From: Micractinium sp. NFX-FRZ
Lineage: Eukaryota; Chlorophyta; Trebouxiophyceae; Chlorellales; Chlorellaceae
Direction of reading: 5' to 3'
NCBI GenBank assembly: GCA_029339195.1
Contig: JAPTJF010000297.1
Coordinates: forward strand, 1-64,000
DNA length: 64,000 nt
The notes below the pieces were generated by a model, which saw nothing but the letters and a program-made list of their open reading frames with translations, made no database searches and was not told the origin of the DNA. Positions within the stretch are counted from its first letter, which is position 1, and every line of letters starts with the position of its first letter. Of the stretch, positions 12,401 to 23,605 are shown one piece after another. Position numbers and translations under genes: made by a program.

Positions 12401-13320
12401 GCGGATCGACAGGGCATGTGGCCGGGCTGCTTAGGGAGGCGCCGATTTCGCTCTGCGATGGTTGCATGATGTTCCTGGCGTGCTGCGCTCCGCCCCGCGT
12501 GCAGGGCGTGTACGGCGTGCACAGCATGAGCCGGGAGCAGCTGGAGCGCAGCATTCTGCGTGAGGAGCTGGCAGACCATGCACAGCAGGCACAGCAGGCG
12601 GCACCAGGCACGGCCCCCGGACACGGCGGCGGCCCTGCTGCTGGCCCAAACGGAAGTGCAGGCGCAGCGGATGCAGGGCTGCAGCTGGCAGAGCGTCTGC
12701 TGGCTGCAGCAGCGCCTGCGGCTGGCGGAGGGCAGACCAACGGCTCCAAGAACGGCGGCACCGCTGGCAGTGAGGAGGCGGTACTGGCACCGGTGACACC
12801 TGCTGTGGACGCAGATCAAGACATCTTTGGAGAGGAGGAGGGGGGTGAGGCACGGCCAGCATCAGCCGGCGACGCCCGCCAGCAGCAGGAGCAGCAGCCA
12901 CAGGAGGGGCAGCAGGCGGAGGCGGAGGTGGGGGTAGCAGCGGGCCAGCGCGACAGCGGCGGCGACGTCACCATGCAAGACCCGCAGCAGCCCGCCGCCG
13001 CAGCAGCAGCACATGAAAAGAAGCAGCAGCAGCAGCAGGCAGCGGCGGCCGGCGCGCCTGGCATCACCACGTCTGCAGCTGCAGCGGCCGCCGCCGTGGG
13101 CGCAGCGGCGGCAACGGCGGCTGCCTCAGGTGGCGGCGCCGGTGCTGCTGAGCCTCAAGAGCTCGATGGTTTCACTCGAGACGCAGCTTCAGGCTACTGG
13201 TTCAACAGCAACATGGGGTGTTACTACGATGCAGAGCGGCAGCTGTTTGGTGATGCCTCCTCGGGCCTGTGGTTCAGCTACGATGCAGCGACGGGGCAGT
13301 ACCAGTTGGCCGCCAGCTGA
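9495..13320 (+). CDS. CD2BP2/Lin1-like U5 snRNP-associated protein with C-terminal OCRE-like domain
   Basis: Exons 9495-9636, 9794-9980, 10241-10313, 10943-11006, 11390-11516, 11784-11958, 12144-12212 and 12505-13320 encode 550 aa. The diagnostic part is the split motif around residues 118-155, PFEPFHLKREREEGYFDE joined to DGNYVEYKMAEVEDAWADEL. It matches the CD2BP2/U5-52K (yeast Lin1/Snu40) core, which binds Prp6 and U5 components during tri-snRNP assembly. The N-terminus is basic (KKAKGKRVRF). After a long Ala/Gln-rich linker the protein ends in an aromatic repeat (YWFNSNMGCYYDAERQLF, then GLWFSYDAATGQY) that resembles an OCRE domain rather than the GYF domain of the human protein. Exon 6 ends at a GC donor (GCGAGC at 11959). 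Introns 3 and 4 carry junction echoes. Confidence 0.85.
10728..10972 (+). repeat. Echoes of the exon 4 acceptor in CD2BP2-like intron 3
   Basis: The segment 10888-10975 (CACCAAACCACACATGCC..., a CACGCACGCTGTGCAG acceptor and GACGGCAACTATG) resembles 10810-10868, which reads CTCAAACCACCACATGCC, CACGCACGCTGCGCA, then CTATG. A further short look-alike, TGCAGACTGGCAACTACTG, lies at about 10727-10746. The upstream copies have lost a clean acceptor. Confidence 0.65.
11228..11424 (+). repeat. Echo of the exon 5 acceptor in CD2BP2-like intron 4
   Basis: The true exon 5 start at 11390 encodes VEVDEAWLTR. About 115 bp upstream, an almost parallel segment (acceptor CTGGCAG near 11270) encodes VAVDGEWLPR in the same phase, preceded by a similar GACTnACCAAC stretch. 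The upstream copy has no obvious donor or continuation of the conserved sequence, so it reads as a decayed partial duplicate of the junction. Confidence 0.7.
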
Positions 13321-14335
13321 GTGCAGCGCAGCCCTATGTGCAGCCTTCCCGCACACAGGCACACTTCAGAGGGCCAGCACATGCGCAGCCAGCCTTCCCG
13401 CAGCGCCCCCGGCAGCGATCAGGGGTGCCTGTTGATTCTTTCGCGGGCTGAGCGGCTCTGGCCACTTGGCTCTGTGTCATCCCCTTTCTGCTCCCTCTCC
13501 AGCCATGCTTGCTCGTGCTTACTCCCTTGTTCCAGCTCGTTCCAGCATCTACCGCTGCTGCTGTACAGTCACAGCCGCCATGCACGCATTGTTTTCACTC
13601 CTAGCACACACATGCACATACCTGTGTGCCCTCTTTGCTTCACATTTTGCACAAGGCAGACGGTAAGCGGCCTCTCTGCCCAACGGCTTGAGATAGCACA
13701 ACAGACAAGTACAGGTTGTTGCAGCTGTAGGCGATTGTGAGCTGAGCCACCGCCAGCCAGTCGATGCATGGTGGCTGCTCTGCAAGGGATGGTCTGCTGC
13801 GCCGGTGGGCGCTCAAAGTGCGAGCAACATGCAGTTCTGACACACTGCTGAGTGTTCCATAGTGCGCAGTATTTCGTGCACCAGCAGTGGTGCACATGGC
13901 GAGCACCATAAGCCGATGCACCTGATGTGACGCACAATTGATGGAGGTGCCTGTGAACAGGATGCCACCGCAGTGGGTTGTGGTAGGATGAGATGCACAT
14001 CCACACTAGCTGCTGTTGTGTTGTTACATCTATATGTGGTGTACATCAGTTTCAGCACAGCAAAGGGTTGACCGAGGGGAGTGCTCTGACGGGGCAGGGT
14101 GTTGCACTGAAGCGGGCGATGGTGTTGATCTGAAGGGGGCGATCGCACACAGGGTCATCAGTGCGGGAAGGGTTGATAAGAGGGCGAGGCAGGGCCAGGG
14201 CAGATTCGTTCCGACTGTTGAGAGAAGGGTGGTACGCAAGGTCTGTGATACACTGGCAACTTCAGGAGCGTTGCAAGAGGATGTGCGCCCGGTGCGCGCT
14301 GTTTGTGCCCGGCGGTGGAAGATTCCCACGGCTCT
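13321..14335. other. Convergent 3' region between CD2BP2-like and SufA genes
   Basis: No coding gene is convincing in this 1-kb interval. On the minus strand a TGTAA element (TTACA at 14024-14028), the polyadenylation motif typical of green algae, lies about 310 nt beyond the SufA stop. The region contains only short chance ORFs without conserved composition. Confidence 0.5.
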
Positions 14336-15846
14336 TCACACGCCAAAACTCTTTCCGCAGCCGCACGACGAGTTGGCCTGCGGGTTATGGAACTGGAAGC
14401 CGCCTCCCACTGCACTCACACGTGGGGCGGAACAAGAGCAGACGTTTGGGTACGGGGTGAGGAAGTCCGGGGGGCGTCGCTGCCTGCGGCACAACCGGGC
14501 AGGAGGCGGGCAGGCGGCAAGGCAGGAGGCCAAGAGGCACACCGCCGGGCTCCCCTGCTGCGCACGCTCCCCCGCCTTCTATTACCCCCGCCCCCCGGCC
14601 GCACGCAATTCGGCCTGCCTGCCTGGCGGCTCCCCACAGCTGGGTGACACGCTGGCACAACAAGACCACCTCCGGCTGGATCACCGCTTGGCTGCGCATG
14701 CCTCACGGTGGGATGCTGTAAACATCTCGACATGCTGTAAGGATTACGCACGCCGTCTCACCCAGGGCGCTGCTCCAGTCCAGCTGCATCCCAAACAGGT
14801 AGAGCAGGCTCTTGGAGTCGCAGACGAGGCGGAAGCCGTCGTACTCCATCACCATGTCGTCACCCTTGGCAATGTTCTCCGCCTTCTCAAAGTCCATGAC
14901 GTCTGCGGGGGTGGGTGAGTGGGTGGGCGGAGAGGAGGATTTACTTTATGAGGATTAATGGCTATTGTCCCCGCCCCTGCGCCCACTTGCCTAACGCCGC
15001 TCTAGCACCTACCCCCCCCCCCCCCCACCCCACCACCATATTCGACGTCTTTCTGGCAATGGGAAAGCGGGAAGGGGGGAGTGGGCGGGTGGACAGGGCA
15101 GTGGGAGTGGCCAGCGGGCGGGCATTGCGGGCTGTGGGATGCACCAGCTGCCAGAATTTCACGCAGCAGGCAGGGTGGAGCCAGACAGCAAGGCTACCAA
15201 GTGCAGGCGGCGGTGGACCCGACGCCTGCCATCTTTACCACCGCCCGCACGGCATGCTGCCCTGCCCGCCTGCTGGCCACTCCTGGCCCACCGCCCCACA
15301 CAGCAATCCCAACCTCACATGACATGCCGCTGCAGCCTCCGCTCTTCACGCCCATGCGCAGCAGCAGGTCATCGCCGCCCGACTCAGCCCGCAGCTTCTT
15401 CAAGTGCTCCAGCGCAGCGTCAGACAGCGTGATGGGCGGTGGCGGCGGCGCCAGCGTCTTCTTGCCTGCACCGCGGCAGGCACCAGAAGAGGAATGCGGG
15501 GAGGCAGGGGCAATTTTGGGTTGGGCTAGAGCTTCTTACAGACGATCGAGTCCTTTGGCCTAGAAATCAGCAAGCTCAGCTCGGCAGGGCAGGGCGCCTC
15601 TGGAATCGGCACCGGCGGCGGCGTGCGGCGGCGGCAGTCAGCAGTGGCTCGTAGACAGTTCATGTTTGGCCTTTGCAGCTGCACAGACGTCTCACCCGTA
15701 TCGGCTGCGGCAGCACAGCTAGCTGGGAGCTGCTTGCGAGGCGCAGGGCGGCCAGCCGGGAGGCGCGAGAAGCCTCCGACACGCAACACGCTGCGGCTGG
15801 CTTTCACTGCATGTGCAAAGCTACCAGCACGCAGTTGAAGCTGCAT
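14336..15846 (-). CDS. SUFA: Plastid A-type iron-sulfur carrier (SufA/CpIscA)
   Basis: Exons 15696-15846, 15319-15465, 14762-14902 and 14336-14409 give 170 aa. The HesB/IscA fold is nearly complete: ITLSDAALEHLKKLRAE, LLLRMGVKSGGCSGMSYVMDF, LVCDSKSLLYLFGMQLDWS, and a C-terminus with FQFHNPQANSSCGCGKSF. All three cluster-binding cysteines are present, in the GGCSGMSY loop and the CGCG motif. The first about 55 residues are basic and Ser/Ala-rich and look like a chloroplast transit peptide ending near SCAAAADTG. The protein is expected to scaffold or transfer Fe-S clusters in the SUF pathway of the stroma. It resembles plant CpIscA more than mitochondrial ISA proteins. It is divergent from the PP4R1-like gene, 277 bp away. 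Confidence 0.93.
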
Positions 15847-16123
15847 ATTGGCGTGGGCAGTCGAAGGGAGGTGAACGCCCTGTGAAGCCGGTCTGCAAGC
15901 TGCAGTGCCGTCCGTGGGATAAGCAAGGCTCACGGCTGAGGTGCAGGGACTCTGATCGGAATCAGGCAGCCCTTTGGGATGCCCAGCACACCTCATGCAG
16001 CGCAGCACGCCTGGCGCGCCTCCTGAGGGTCGCCCTGGCGCCCCATTGCCAATTCGTGCCGCATACCAGCAAGGGCGGGGTGTGTGGTGAACTCCTGTGC
16101 CGCAGCAGAGAAGAGGGGCAAAA

Positions 16124-18603
16124 ATGGAGGCAGCCGAGGGAGGCGAGGTTGAGTTCTTCCCTGAGGACGTGCCTCCCCAAGTGTTTCAGGTGATCGGGGG
16201 TGAAGGATAGCAACGGCGCGGCCGTCCTGGCCCGTGCCTCGCCTGCTCGCCTCGACGTCGCTGCCGCCGCCGCTGCCTGCCCGCTTGCCAGGTCCGTTTC
16301 ACCTGCACCCAGCCTGCCTTGTGACCTCCCACCATCGCCCGTCAACCTATAATAATTCATGTGGGCATGATTGCAGGTGGATGTGGGGCTGTCGCCGCTG
16401 CAAGCGGTGACGGAGTGGGCAGCGGAGGGCAACCCGCCCGGGCAGCGGGTGGCCCACATCCTCTCCATCCCCGCTGCCGCCTTGGAGTCGGGGCTGGAGG
16501 AGGCGCGCAACATGCTGCTGCCGCTGCTGAGCCAGCTGGCATTCGATGACCACCCAGACGTCAAGCAGGCCACAGCCGAGGTGCTGGGCCACTTGGGTGA
16601 GTGCTGCCAACGCTTGCCAGCCTGGCGGCAGCAGGCTGCTGCTGGGAGGCAGATTGGGCAGATGGCCGTCAACCAGCTTGGTGCAGCAGGCAGCAGCGCT
16701 GGGGGTGGAAGGCGCTCAGCAGATGGCTACTGCTTGCTGCCGAGTGCGGCCACATGGGGCCGCCCCTGCCGCTGCTCCTGGCGTCACTCTTCCCTGCTGC
16801 GTCCCCCGCCTCCCCCTGCCCCCGTCCCACCAGGCCCCATCTTGGCAAAGAAGGACCCCGAGGCTGGCCCAAACGGCAGCGCAGACGCCATGGACCTGCT
16901 AGCACTTGCGCACCGCTTGCTACAGGACCCGGAGCGCGGGGTGAGCAAGCAGGCAGGGGACGAGGGGGGAAGGCAGGGGGGGCGGACGTGGGAGTGGCCA
17001 CCAGGCATCACCTGACAGGCCCGCCCGCCTGCTCGGCAGGCCTCTGCTTGCCCGCCCCCTAATGCCGGCCCGCCGCCAGGCGGTACCGAGTAGCCATCCC
17101 GCGCTGCGCTGCCTGATTTCTTTGCCAGCCATCCCCATTGCGGATGGACAAACGTCGCAAAGCAAAGGCAAGGAAACGATCACACCCTGCCCTGCCCTGC
17201 CCTGCCCTGCCCTGCCCTGCTCCCCCTGTGCAGGTCCAGGAGGCGGCTGCCACCTCCGTGGCCCACTTTGCGGGGCTGCTGTCCAGCGAGCACCGGCGGG
17301 TGCACCTGTCCACCGTCATCGACACACTCATGGCAAACTACGATGGTGAGGCCGCGCTGCTTGATGGGAGGCATGTGTGCCGGCTGGCTGAGAGCCCGCC
17401 GGGCTGCGGCTCGTCATCAGCATCTTCCTTGGCTCATCATTGTTGTGTGGTGCAGCGGGGAGGGGCCCAGTTGCCTTGCCCTCTGCCGTCTGCTGTCATT
17501 GTTGACCTCCCAGGGCCGCTGTGCCCCTCGTGACTGGCCCATGTGCCGCCCTGCCTCCTGCCTGGCTGCCTCATATGCCCGCCAGCCCGCCCATCCCCCA
17601 TCTACCCTGCCGCCTTGCCTCGCCCACGCCCCGCGCCGCCCCTGCTGGCCCCCCCCCTCTCACACCCTCTGCCTGCCGCGTGATTGCGCACCCCCCGCCC
17701 GCCTGCCTGCCTGCCTGCCTGCCTGCAGATGAGCAGATGCAGGAGTGTGCCGTAGATGTGCTGACAAAGGTGGCGGCGGTGTCAGGGGCAGCATACCCCG
17801 GGTGGTGCGAGGAGTGCGCGCTGCCGCGCCTGCTCAAGCTGTCCATGCACCGAGACTACAACATCCGCGTGGTGAGCAGGAGGGCTGGGCAGGAGTGCGG
17901 GATGGTGGGCCTGTGCTGCGCTGTGCTGTGCCTGCTGTGCCTGCTGCGCCTGCTGTGCTGTACTGTCCATGCATTGTGACCACAACATCCGGGTGGGGTT
18001 AGCGTTGCATCGTTGCGACGCAGCTGGGAGCACGCCTGCCCTTGCCCGCGGCTGCTGCATGCCCGCCTGTTCCCGCCCTGCCTCTTGACCCTCGCCTGTG
18101 CGCTGCCTGCCCTGCTGGCACCACATGTGCATAACACGCTGCCCTGCCCTCACCCTTGCCTGCCCGCTGCCCTGCCCTGCCCCCCGCCCCCTGCCCCCGC
18201 CGCCACGTGTGCAGAACACGGTTGCGGGCCTGGTGCAGCTGGCGGGGTGCCTGCCCGAGGAGGAGCGCACCGGCCCCCTGCTCTCAGCCTTTGCCGACCT
18301 GTGCGCCGACCAGGTGTGGTCGGTGCGGCAGGAGTGCGCCAGCGAGCTTGCTGAGCTGGCAGCCCGCCTGCCGCGCCCCGCTGTGCGCGACCGCCTCCTG
18401 CCGCTCTGGCAGGCGCTGGCGGGCGACGTGTCGGCGTGGGTGCAGGCGGCGGCGCGGCGCCAGGCGGGGCCCCTGCTGTCCGCCGTCCATCCAGAGGACT
18501 GCCCGCCAGGTGAGCAGCCCAGCTATATTTCTTGCCTGGATTGCCGGCCAGGCCAGGCAGCTTGCAGCGGCTGCCTGGCGCGGCGTCCGCGCATGCTGGC
18601 TCA

Positions 18604-18634
<31 letters not shown>

Positions 18635-20869
18635 TGCTGCTGCTGCGATGGTTGCCTGGGGGTGTCGTGAAGTGTGTTCCTTGGGTTTAGTGGAAAGCAA
18701 GTGCTCCCGCTCGCGCCCCTGCCCTGAGCCTCCCAACCCTGGCACCTCCAAATGGCCTGCAGCGCTTGTGGAGGCGTTTGTGGGCGCGGCCGCTGGCCCT
18801 GCCACCCTGACAGAGGCGTGTGCGCACTACATGCCAGCCGTGTTGCACAGCCTGGGCGTGGAGCGCTGGCCGGAGCTCAGGTGAGAGCCCAGCCGGCACC
18901 ACGCGCTGACAATGCCGGCAAGTGGTCCCATGTCAGTCAGCGGGGCGCGTTTGGCAGGCATGCAGCTGGGCTGCAGTGCAGTGTCCTGGGCATGGGTGGA
19001 CCGTGCCGCCTCTGCTCTCTGCCTGCACTGCGGCCACTGCACTCGCTGCCGCTGCTTTGAGCTCTGCTGGAGTCTCTGTGCATCGCACCCCAGCCCTCCG
19101 ATCCTGCCCCGCCACCCTCCTCCTCCCGCCGCTCTGCTCTGCGCTCCCGCTGCAGGCCTGCCGTGGCAGCCCTGACAGAGAGCGAGTACATTAGCGTGCG
19201 TGTGACGCTGGCTGAGAGCATGCACCGCCTGGCGGCGCAGCTGGGGCCGGCGGTGGTGGCTTCAGACCTCCTGCCCATGATTCAGGTGAGCGCCCCCACT
19301 TGCTTGGGTATGCTACAAGTCTGGCAAGCTTGTTGAATGCTTAGAGGGGAATATGGGAGGCGGGCAGGCACGCTGGGTGCGGACAATGGAGGTGTCCAAG
19401 GCCATGCTGTGCTGTGCGATGCTGTGCTGGCCCCGCTGTGCTGGCCGCGGTTCACCGCCGCCTGCACTGTCAAGCTGTCAGCCTGCTCTCCCACCCTGTG
19501 CTTACCCCTGTGAATGCACTCCTCCCCGTCCACCCGCCCCTCGGTACCGCAGCGCCTGTCCGCCGACGAGCATCCAGCGGTGTCGGATGCGCTGGCCGTC
19601 AACATTGGCAGCCTGCTGGCGGCGCTGCCCCCCACCGCCCGGCTTGGCCAGCTGGGTTTCCTGGCCCGCATGCATCCGGAGGACGGCAGCAGCTGCGGGC
19701 AGTGGCGCATGCGGCTGCTGATTGCAGAGCAGCTGGCCGCCATTGCCTCCCTGCTGGGGCAGCAGGGGCTGGCGGAGGTGCTGCTGCCGGCCACGCTGCG
19801 CCTGTGTGAGGACCCGGTGGCGGCGGTGCGCGAGGCGGCGGCGGCGCAGCTGGGCTGCATGGTGCGCAACCTGCTGGCGCGGGCGGCGGCGGGCGGCAGC
19901 GGTGACGACGAGCAGGAGGAGGAGGGCGGGGATGAGGGCGGGGAGGCGGGCCAGCTGCAGCACGATGAGCAGGCGATGGCTGGACCCGCTTCTGAGCAGC
20001 AGCCGCAGCAGCAGCAGCAGGAGGAGTACAGTGGCGGCAGCGGCGGGCAGGAGGCGGAGGCTTTGGCAGCCGGCCTGCAGCAGCTGGCAGTGTCAGATGT
20101 GCAGGACAGCGCAGCTAGCGAAGCACAGCAGGGGCAGCAGCAGGATGCGGCAGCGGCGGCGGTACCCGAGGGAGACCACCCTGCCGACGCAGCAGGCAGC
20201 GCAGCCGCAGCGGAGGAGGCAGCGCCGGCGCCAGCCCAGGCGGGCGAGCGGTCCGCCGCCGAGGCGGCAGCAGCGGAGCAGCGGCAGCAGGAGGAGGAGG
20301 CGGATGCGGAGCATGCGGCACAGCCGTCTGGTCGCCACGCTGCCGCCATGGTGCAGCAGATAGTGCGTCACATGGTGGAGCTGCAGCGCTCCGCCTGCCA
20401 CCGCTCCCGACAGACCTACCTCCTCTTCTGCTCCGCGCTGCTGCTGATGCCCGCAGTGGCCCAGCCAACGGCGGCGGCGGCAGCGGAGCAGCAGGAGGTT
20501 CAGGAGCAACAGCCCACCGCTGCAGCTGGAAGCAGTGCCGCGGGTGGCGAGGCAGCACAGGCCGCAGAGGCTGCAGAGCCAGCAGCCGCAGCCGAGCCCG
20601 GCACCGCGCCCGCCCCTGCCCCCGCGCCCTCCTGGCCGGCGCTGCCGGCAGGAGTGGCGGGTAGCGGCATTGTGCAGGGGCTGCTGGAGGGGGCGGTGGC
20701 TCTGGCTGCTGACCCCGTGCCCAACGTCCGGCTGGGCGTGGCCCGCCTGCTGGCAGCGCTGCGTGCGCAGCAGCCACAGCTGGCGGCAGGAAACCCCCAG
20801 GTGGCAGCTGCCGCTGCCAGCCTGGCAGCGGACGGCGACCGTGACGTGCAGCAGGCTGCGGCTGCGTGA
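16124..20869 (+). CDS. PPP4R1: PP4R1-like HEAT-repeat regulatory subunit of protein phosphatase 4
   Basis: Exons 16124-16189, 16377-16596, 16834-16940, 17234-17345, 17729-17871, 18215-18509, 18763-18880, 19156-19285 and 19553-20869 give about 835 aa. The start MEAAEGGEVEFFPEDVPPQVFQ leads into HEAT repeats. Examples are SPLQAVTEWAAEGNPPGQRV, VQEAAATSVAHFAGLLSSE, DYNIRVNTVAGLVQLAG and DQVWSVRQECASELAELAA. Repeat content and order match PP4R1, which holds the PP4 catalytic subunit. An acidic, Gln/Ala-rich insert (about 19900-20340) interrupts the last exon before further HEAT-like segments. Exon 7 could instead begin near 18692, at a TTTAG acceptor in the same phase, adding about 24 residues. 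Intron 5 contains an echo of the exon 5 donor. Confidence 0.82.
17841..17998 (+). repeat. Echo of the exon 5 donor in PP4R1-like intron 5
   Basis: Exon 5 ends GTCCATGCACCGAGACTACA then ACATCCGCGTG and GTGAGC. About 125 bp downstream the intron reads TGTCCATGCATTGTGACCAC, AACATCCGG and then GTGGGG. This is a decayed copy of the same exon end and splice donor. Confidence 0.75.
18608..18650 (+). repeat. (CTG)n microsatellite in an intron
   Basis: Imperfect run of CTG triplets inside the PP4R1-like intron 6, interrupted once by TTCTG. Confidence 0.8.
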
Positions 20870-23605
20870 GCACGGCGTGCTGCGCCGGCAGGAGGCCGGG
20901 CAGGCCATCTGTGACTGGCGGCTGAGGCAGGTGCCTGCGCCTGCGCAGCGACGGATGCGACAGAAGAATGACCCGACTTCTCACTTGGCCTGTTTCTCGA
21001 GTGCCGGCAGGTTTGCTCGTCTGTTGCTGCATGCGACAGACGAGCGGCCAAGGTGCCGCCCCCCCCAAGCCATGTACAGCCAAGCAACGACCCTTCCTTC
21101 CCCCCCACACCACGCATGCATGCCCAGTACAAACGAACACCAGCAATTGCCGCTCGCCCGGCGTCCACCAGTACGGCCCCACCCATTGCAGACCTGTCCA
21201 CCCATCCGCACACCCCTCCCCCGCCGTCTCCCACCACCTCGCACCTCACAGCACGACCCAGCCACAAGCAGCACTGCCCTCATTTAATTCGAACCCCCAA
21301 TCCACGTCATTACTTGTGCACGCCTCCCCTCCCCTTTCTCCGATTTCGTTGCCATGCAGGCCTTGCTGCATGGCTTGCTCTGTTGTTGTCCCCGTTGGTT
21401 CCTTGTCTCACCCGTTTCATTGATGTGATTGGCACAGCCAGCCAAAGGAGGAGGCGGAACTGCATGGGAGTGAGCAGGCGGCCCCCACAGGTGGCGCCAT
21501 CCAAAGGAACGCCCGCAAGTGGTGCCATGCACAGGCACGCCAGCGGCAAGCACGCCAGCCAGCGCTTGCTCAAGCCAATCAAGCGGCGGGCAGGTACGCC
21601 AGGGTGCGTGGCGCAGGGGCACCGCAGGACGAGATGCATGCACGGAGAAGAGGAGCAGGCACAAGGGACCGGCGCACACAAGGCCGCCAGTCCAAGGGGG
21701 CCGGCACTGCACGTGGCCTTGCCGTACACCGTCGCCGCTTGCAACCCCCAAGCCAATTAGCTCCTCTTTGCTCTCAACTGCTACTCTACTGTGTCTTTGT
21801 TTACAGTGCAGACCTCCTCAGTTTTCCAAGCCCAATCAGAGAGCGTACAGCCAGCGGGCGAGGTGCCGCTGGCAGGCGGGGTGCCGGCGCATGCACAAAC
21901 GGCAGCGCCGGACAAAAGGCAGGGGGAACCACCGCTAAGTCAAGGCCCAACATGAGCTGCAGCCACAGCAACCCGGTGTGCTGGGCAGTCGGGGGGTGAG
22001 AAGGGGGAAGGGAGGCAAGCGGGCACAGCAGGCTCCGGCCAAAAGGGGGCAACGCCGAGCAAAGGCAGAAGGCCCCCGGTGGGTGGGTGGGAGGGTGAGT
22101 GGCAGGGTGGGTGCGTTTGTTGTTGTTGTTGTTGCTGGGACAGAGGCTGAAACAAACAAACAAATTCGAGCAAGGGGTGACCTAACAAATGGCTTGCTTC
22201 TGCTGTCGTAGCCAGCAGCATGGGGGGTGCATGCGCCGAGGGTAGCGTGGGAGCGCACGGGCGGGGCTCAGGCGTTCGGCTGGTCAGGTTCTGTCTGCCT
22301 GCAGCCGCCCGTGGCGGGGGGAGGAGGCGCGTGAGGCCCGCGGAGGGCCCCGCCGCTGCCGCTGCCGCCGATGGCGCGCGCTGTTGGCGGGAGGGGATGC
22401 GCGGGGTGGGCGGCGGCGGGGCACGAGCCGGGTGGTGTGCCGGGAGGCGGCAACAGGTAGCCATAAAAGGGGGGTGGGGGTGGGGTGGTAACAGGTACGA
22501 GCACTCCAAGAACGTGGCGCGGGCACACTGGGGCGCCGGTGTGGCGCGCGTGCGTGGAGGCGGGGCACAAGGTGGCAGTGGGTAGCGGCAAGTGTGCGTG
22601 GGCCGAGGTGGGTAGGGGGTGTTGATGGGGAGCCTGCACACGTGCATGGCGCGGCCAACCGCACAGGTGTGCGTGCGTGTTTGGGTGGGGTGGGGGCGGA
22701 GGTCATGGGGGGCGGGGGGCAAGCCATACAGCCACGCCCAGACAGGATGCCGAGGGGGGGCAGGCGGCGGCTGCCGGGGGGGTGCAGCGTCAAAGGGTCA
22801 ATAGGGTTCGAGAAAAGGGGGAGGGACGGGGAGGGGGGACAGAACAGGCTATAGGCACTCAGTACACACTAGCTGACCGCTCAGGGGGGAGAGGGAGCAG
22901 GGAAAAAGGTCGGGGGCCCACGCGGGACGAGGCGCACAGCAAGCCAGAAGGGGGAGGGACAGAAGGAACGCAGGGGGAGAGGAGGGGGTGCGTTGAGGCT
23001 GCCTAAGGGGGAGAGAGGGGTGTCATGTGTGGCGGGGCCTATCAGAAAGGGCCTAGGGTTGCGGGAGGGCGCCCCCTTGGATGGGTGGAGCGGCGACGGG
23101 CAGGGGAAGGAGGGAGCGCTCGAAAGTGAGGCGGCCATGCGGGCTGCGCAGCGGCGTACAACGGGAGGATTGGGGCGAGGAGGGGTGCAGCGCCACCTGG
23201 CGTCCGCTGGCCGGCAGCAGTGATACAAGTGCTGTGCTGTGTGGCGGGGGGATTCAGGGGGGTGCGGGGAGGAAGCGGGGAGTCCACTGAGAAAGGGGAT
23301 GAGGGAGGCGGGGACCAGGAGGGACGCGGTCCCCAGCAGGAGCGGGGTGCGGCAGGCTGGCGACGTGCAGGCGGCTGACCTGCCCCTCAGGAGGCCGCTG
23401 CGAATGAAGAGAGGGGCAGGCATGCCGCCGCGCCGATCGTTCGCCCCGGCCGCACAGCCCCCGCCCGGTCTTGACGCTACACACCGCCTGCCCGCCGTGC
23501 GTGCGGCCCGCACGCCGCCAAGGGGCGGCCATGCAGGCACGTTGTGGGCGCGGCACGGCGGGTGCAGGGCGCGGCCGCGCCGGGCGGGCCTGGCGCCAGC
23601 TGAGC
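20870..23605. other. 2.7-kb stretch without a convincing gene
   Basis: This interval lies between the convergent PP4R1-like and DHH1 genes. Open frames occur on both strands but are Pro/Arg/Gly-rich, lack conserved motifs and do not chain across splice sites. The strand asymmetry is marked from about 22000 to 23350: the plus strand is very G-rich, with many GGGG runs, so the transcript of the minus-strand gene would be C-rich there. A (TTG)5-like run sits near 22117-22132. It could be a long 3' UTR of the helicase gene or a non-coding RNA locus. Confidence 0.4.

Noticed and set aside
20093..21267. Long minus-strand open frames opposite the PP4R1-like last exon
   Set aside because: They are reverse-frame shadows of a Gln/Ala-rich GC-biased exon and have no splice or motif support.
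21053..22722. Several 100-260-residue open frames in the gene-poor interval
   Set aside because: Pro/Arg/His-rich composition, no conserved block, and no consistent splice chain.
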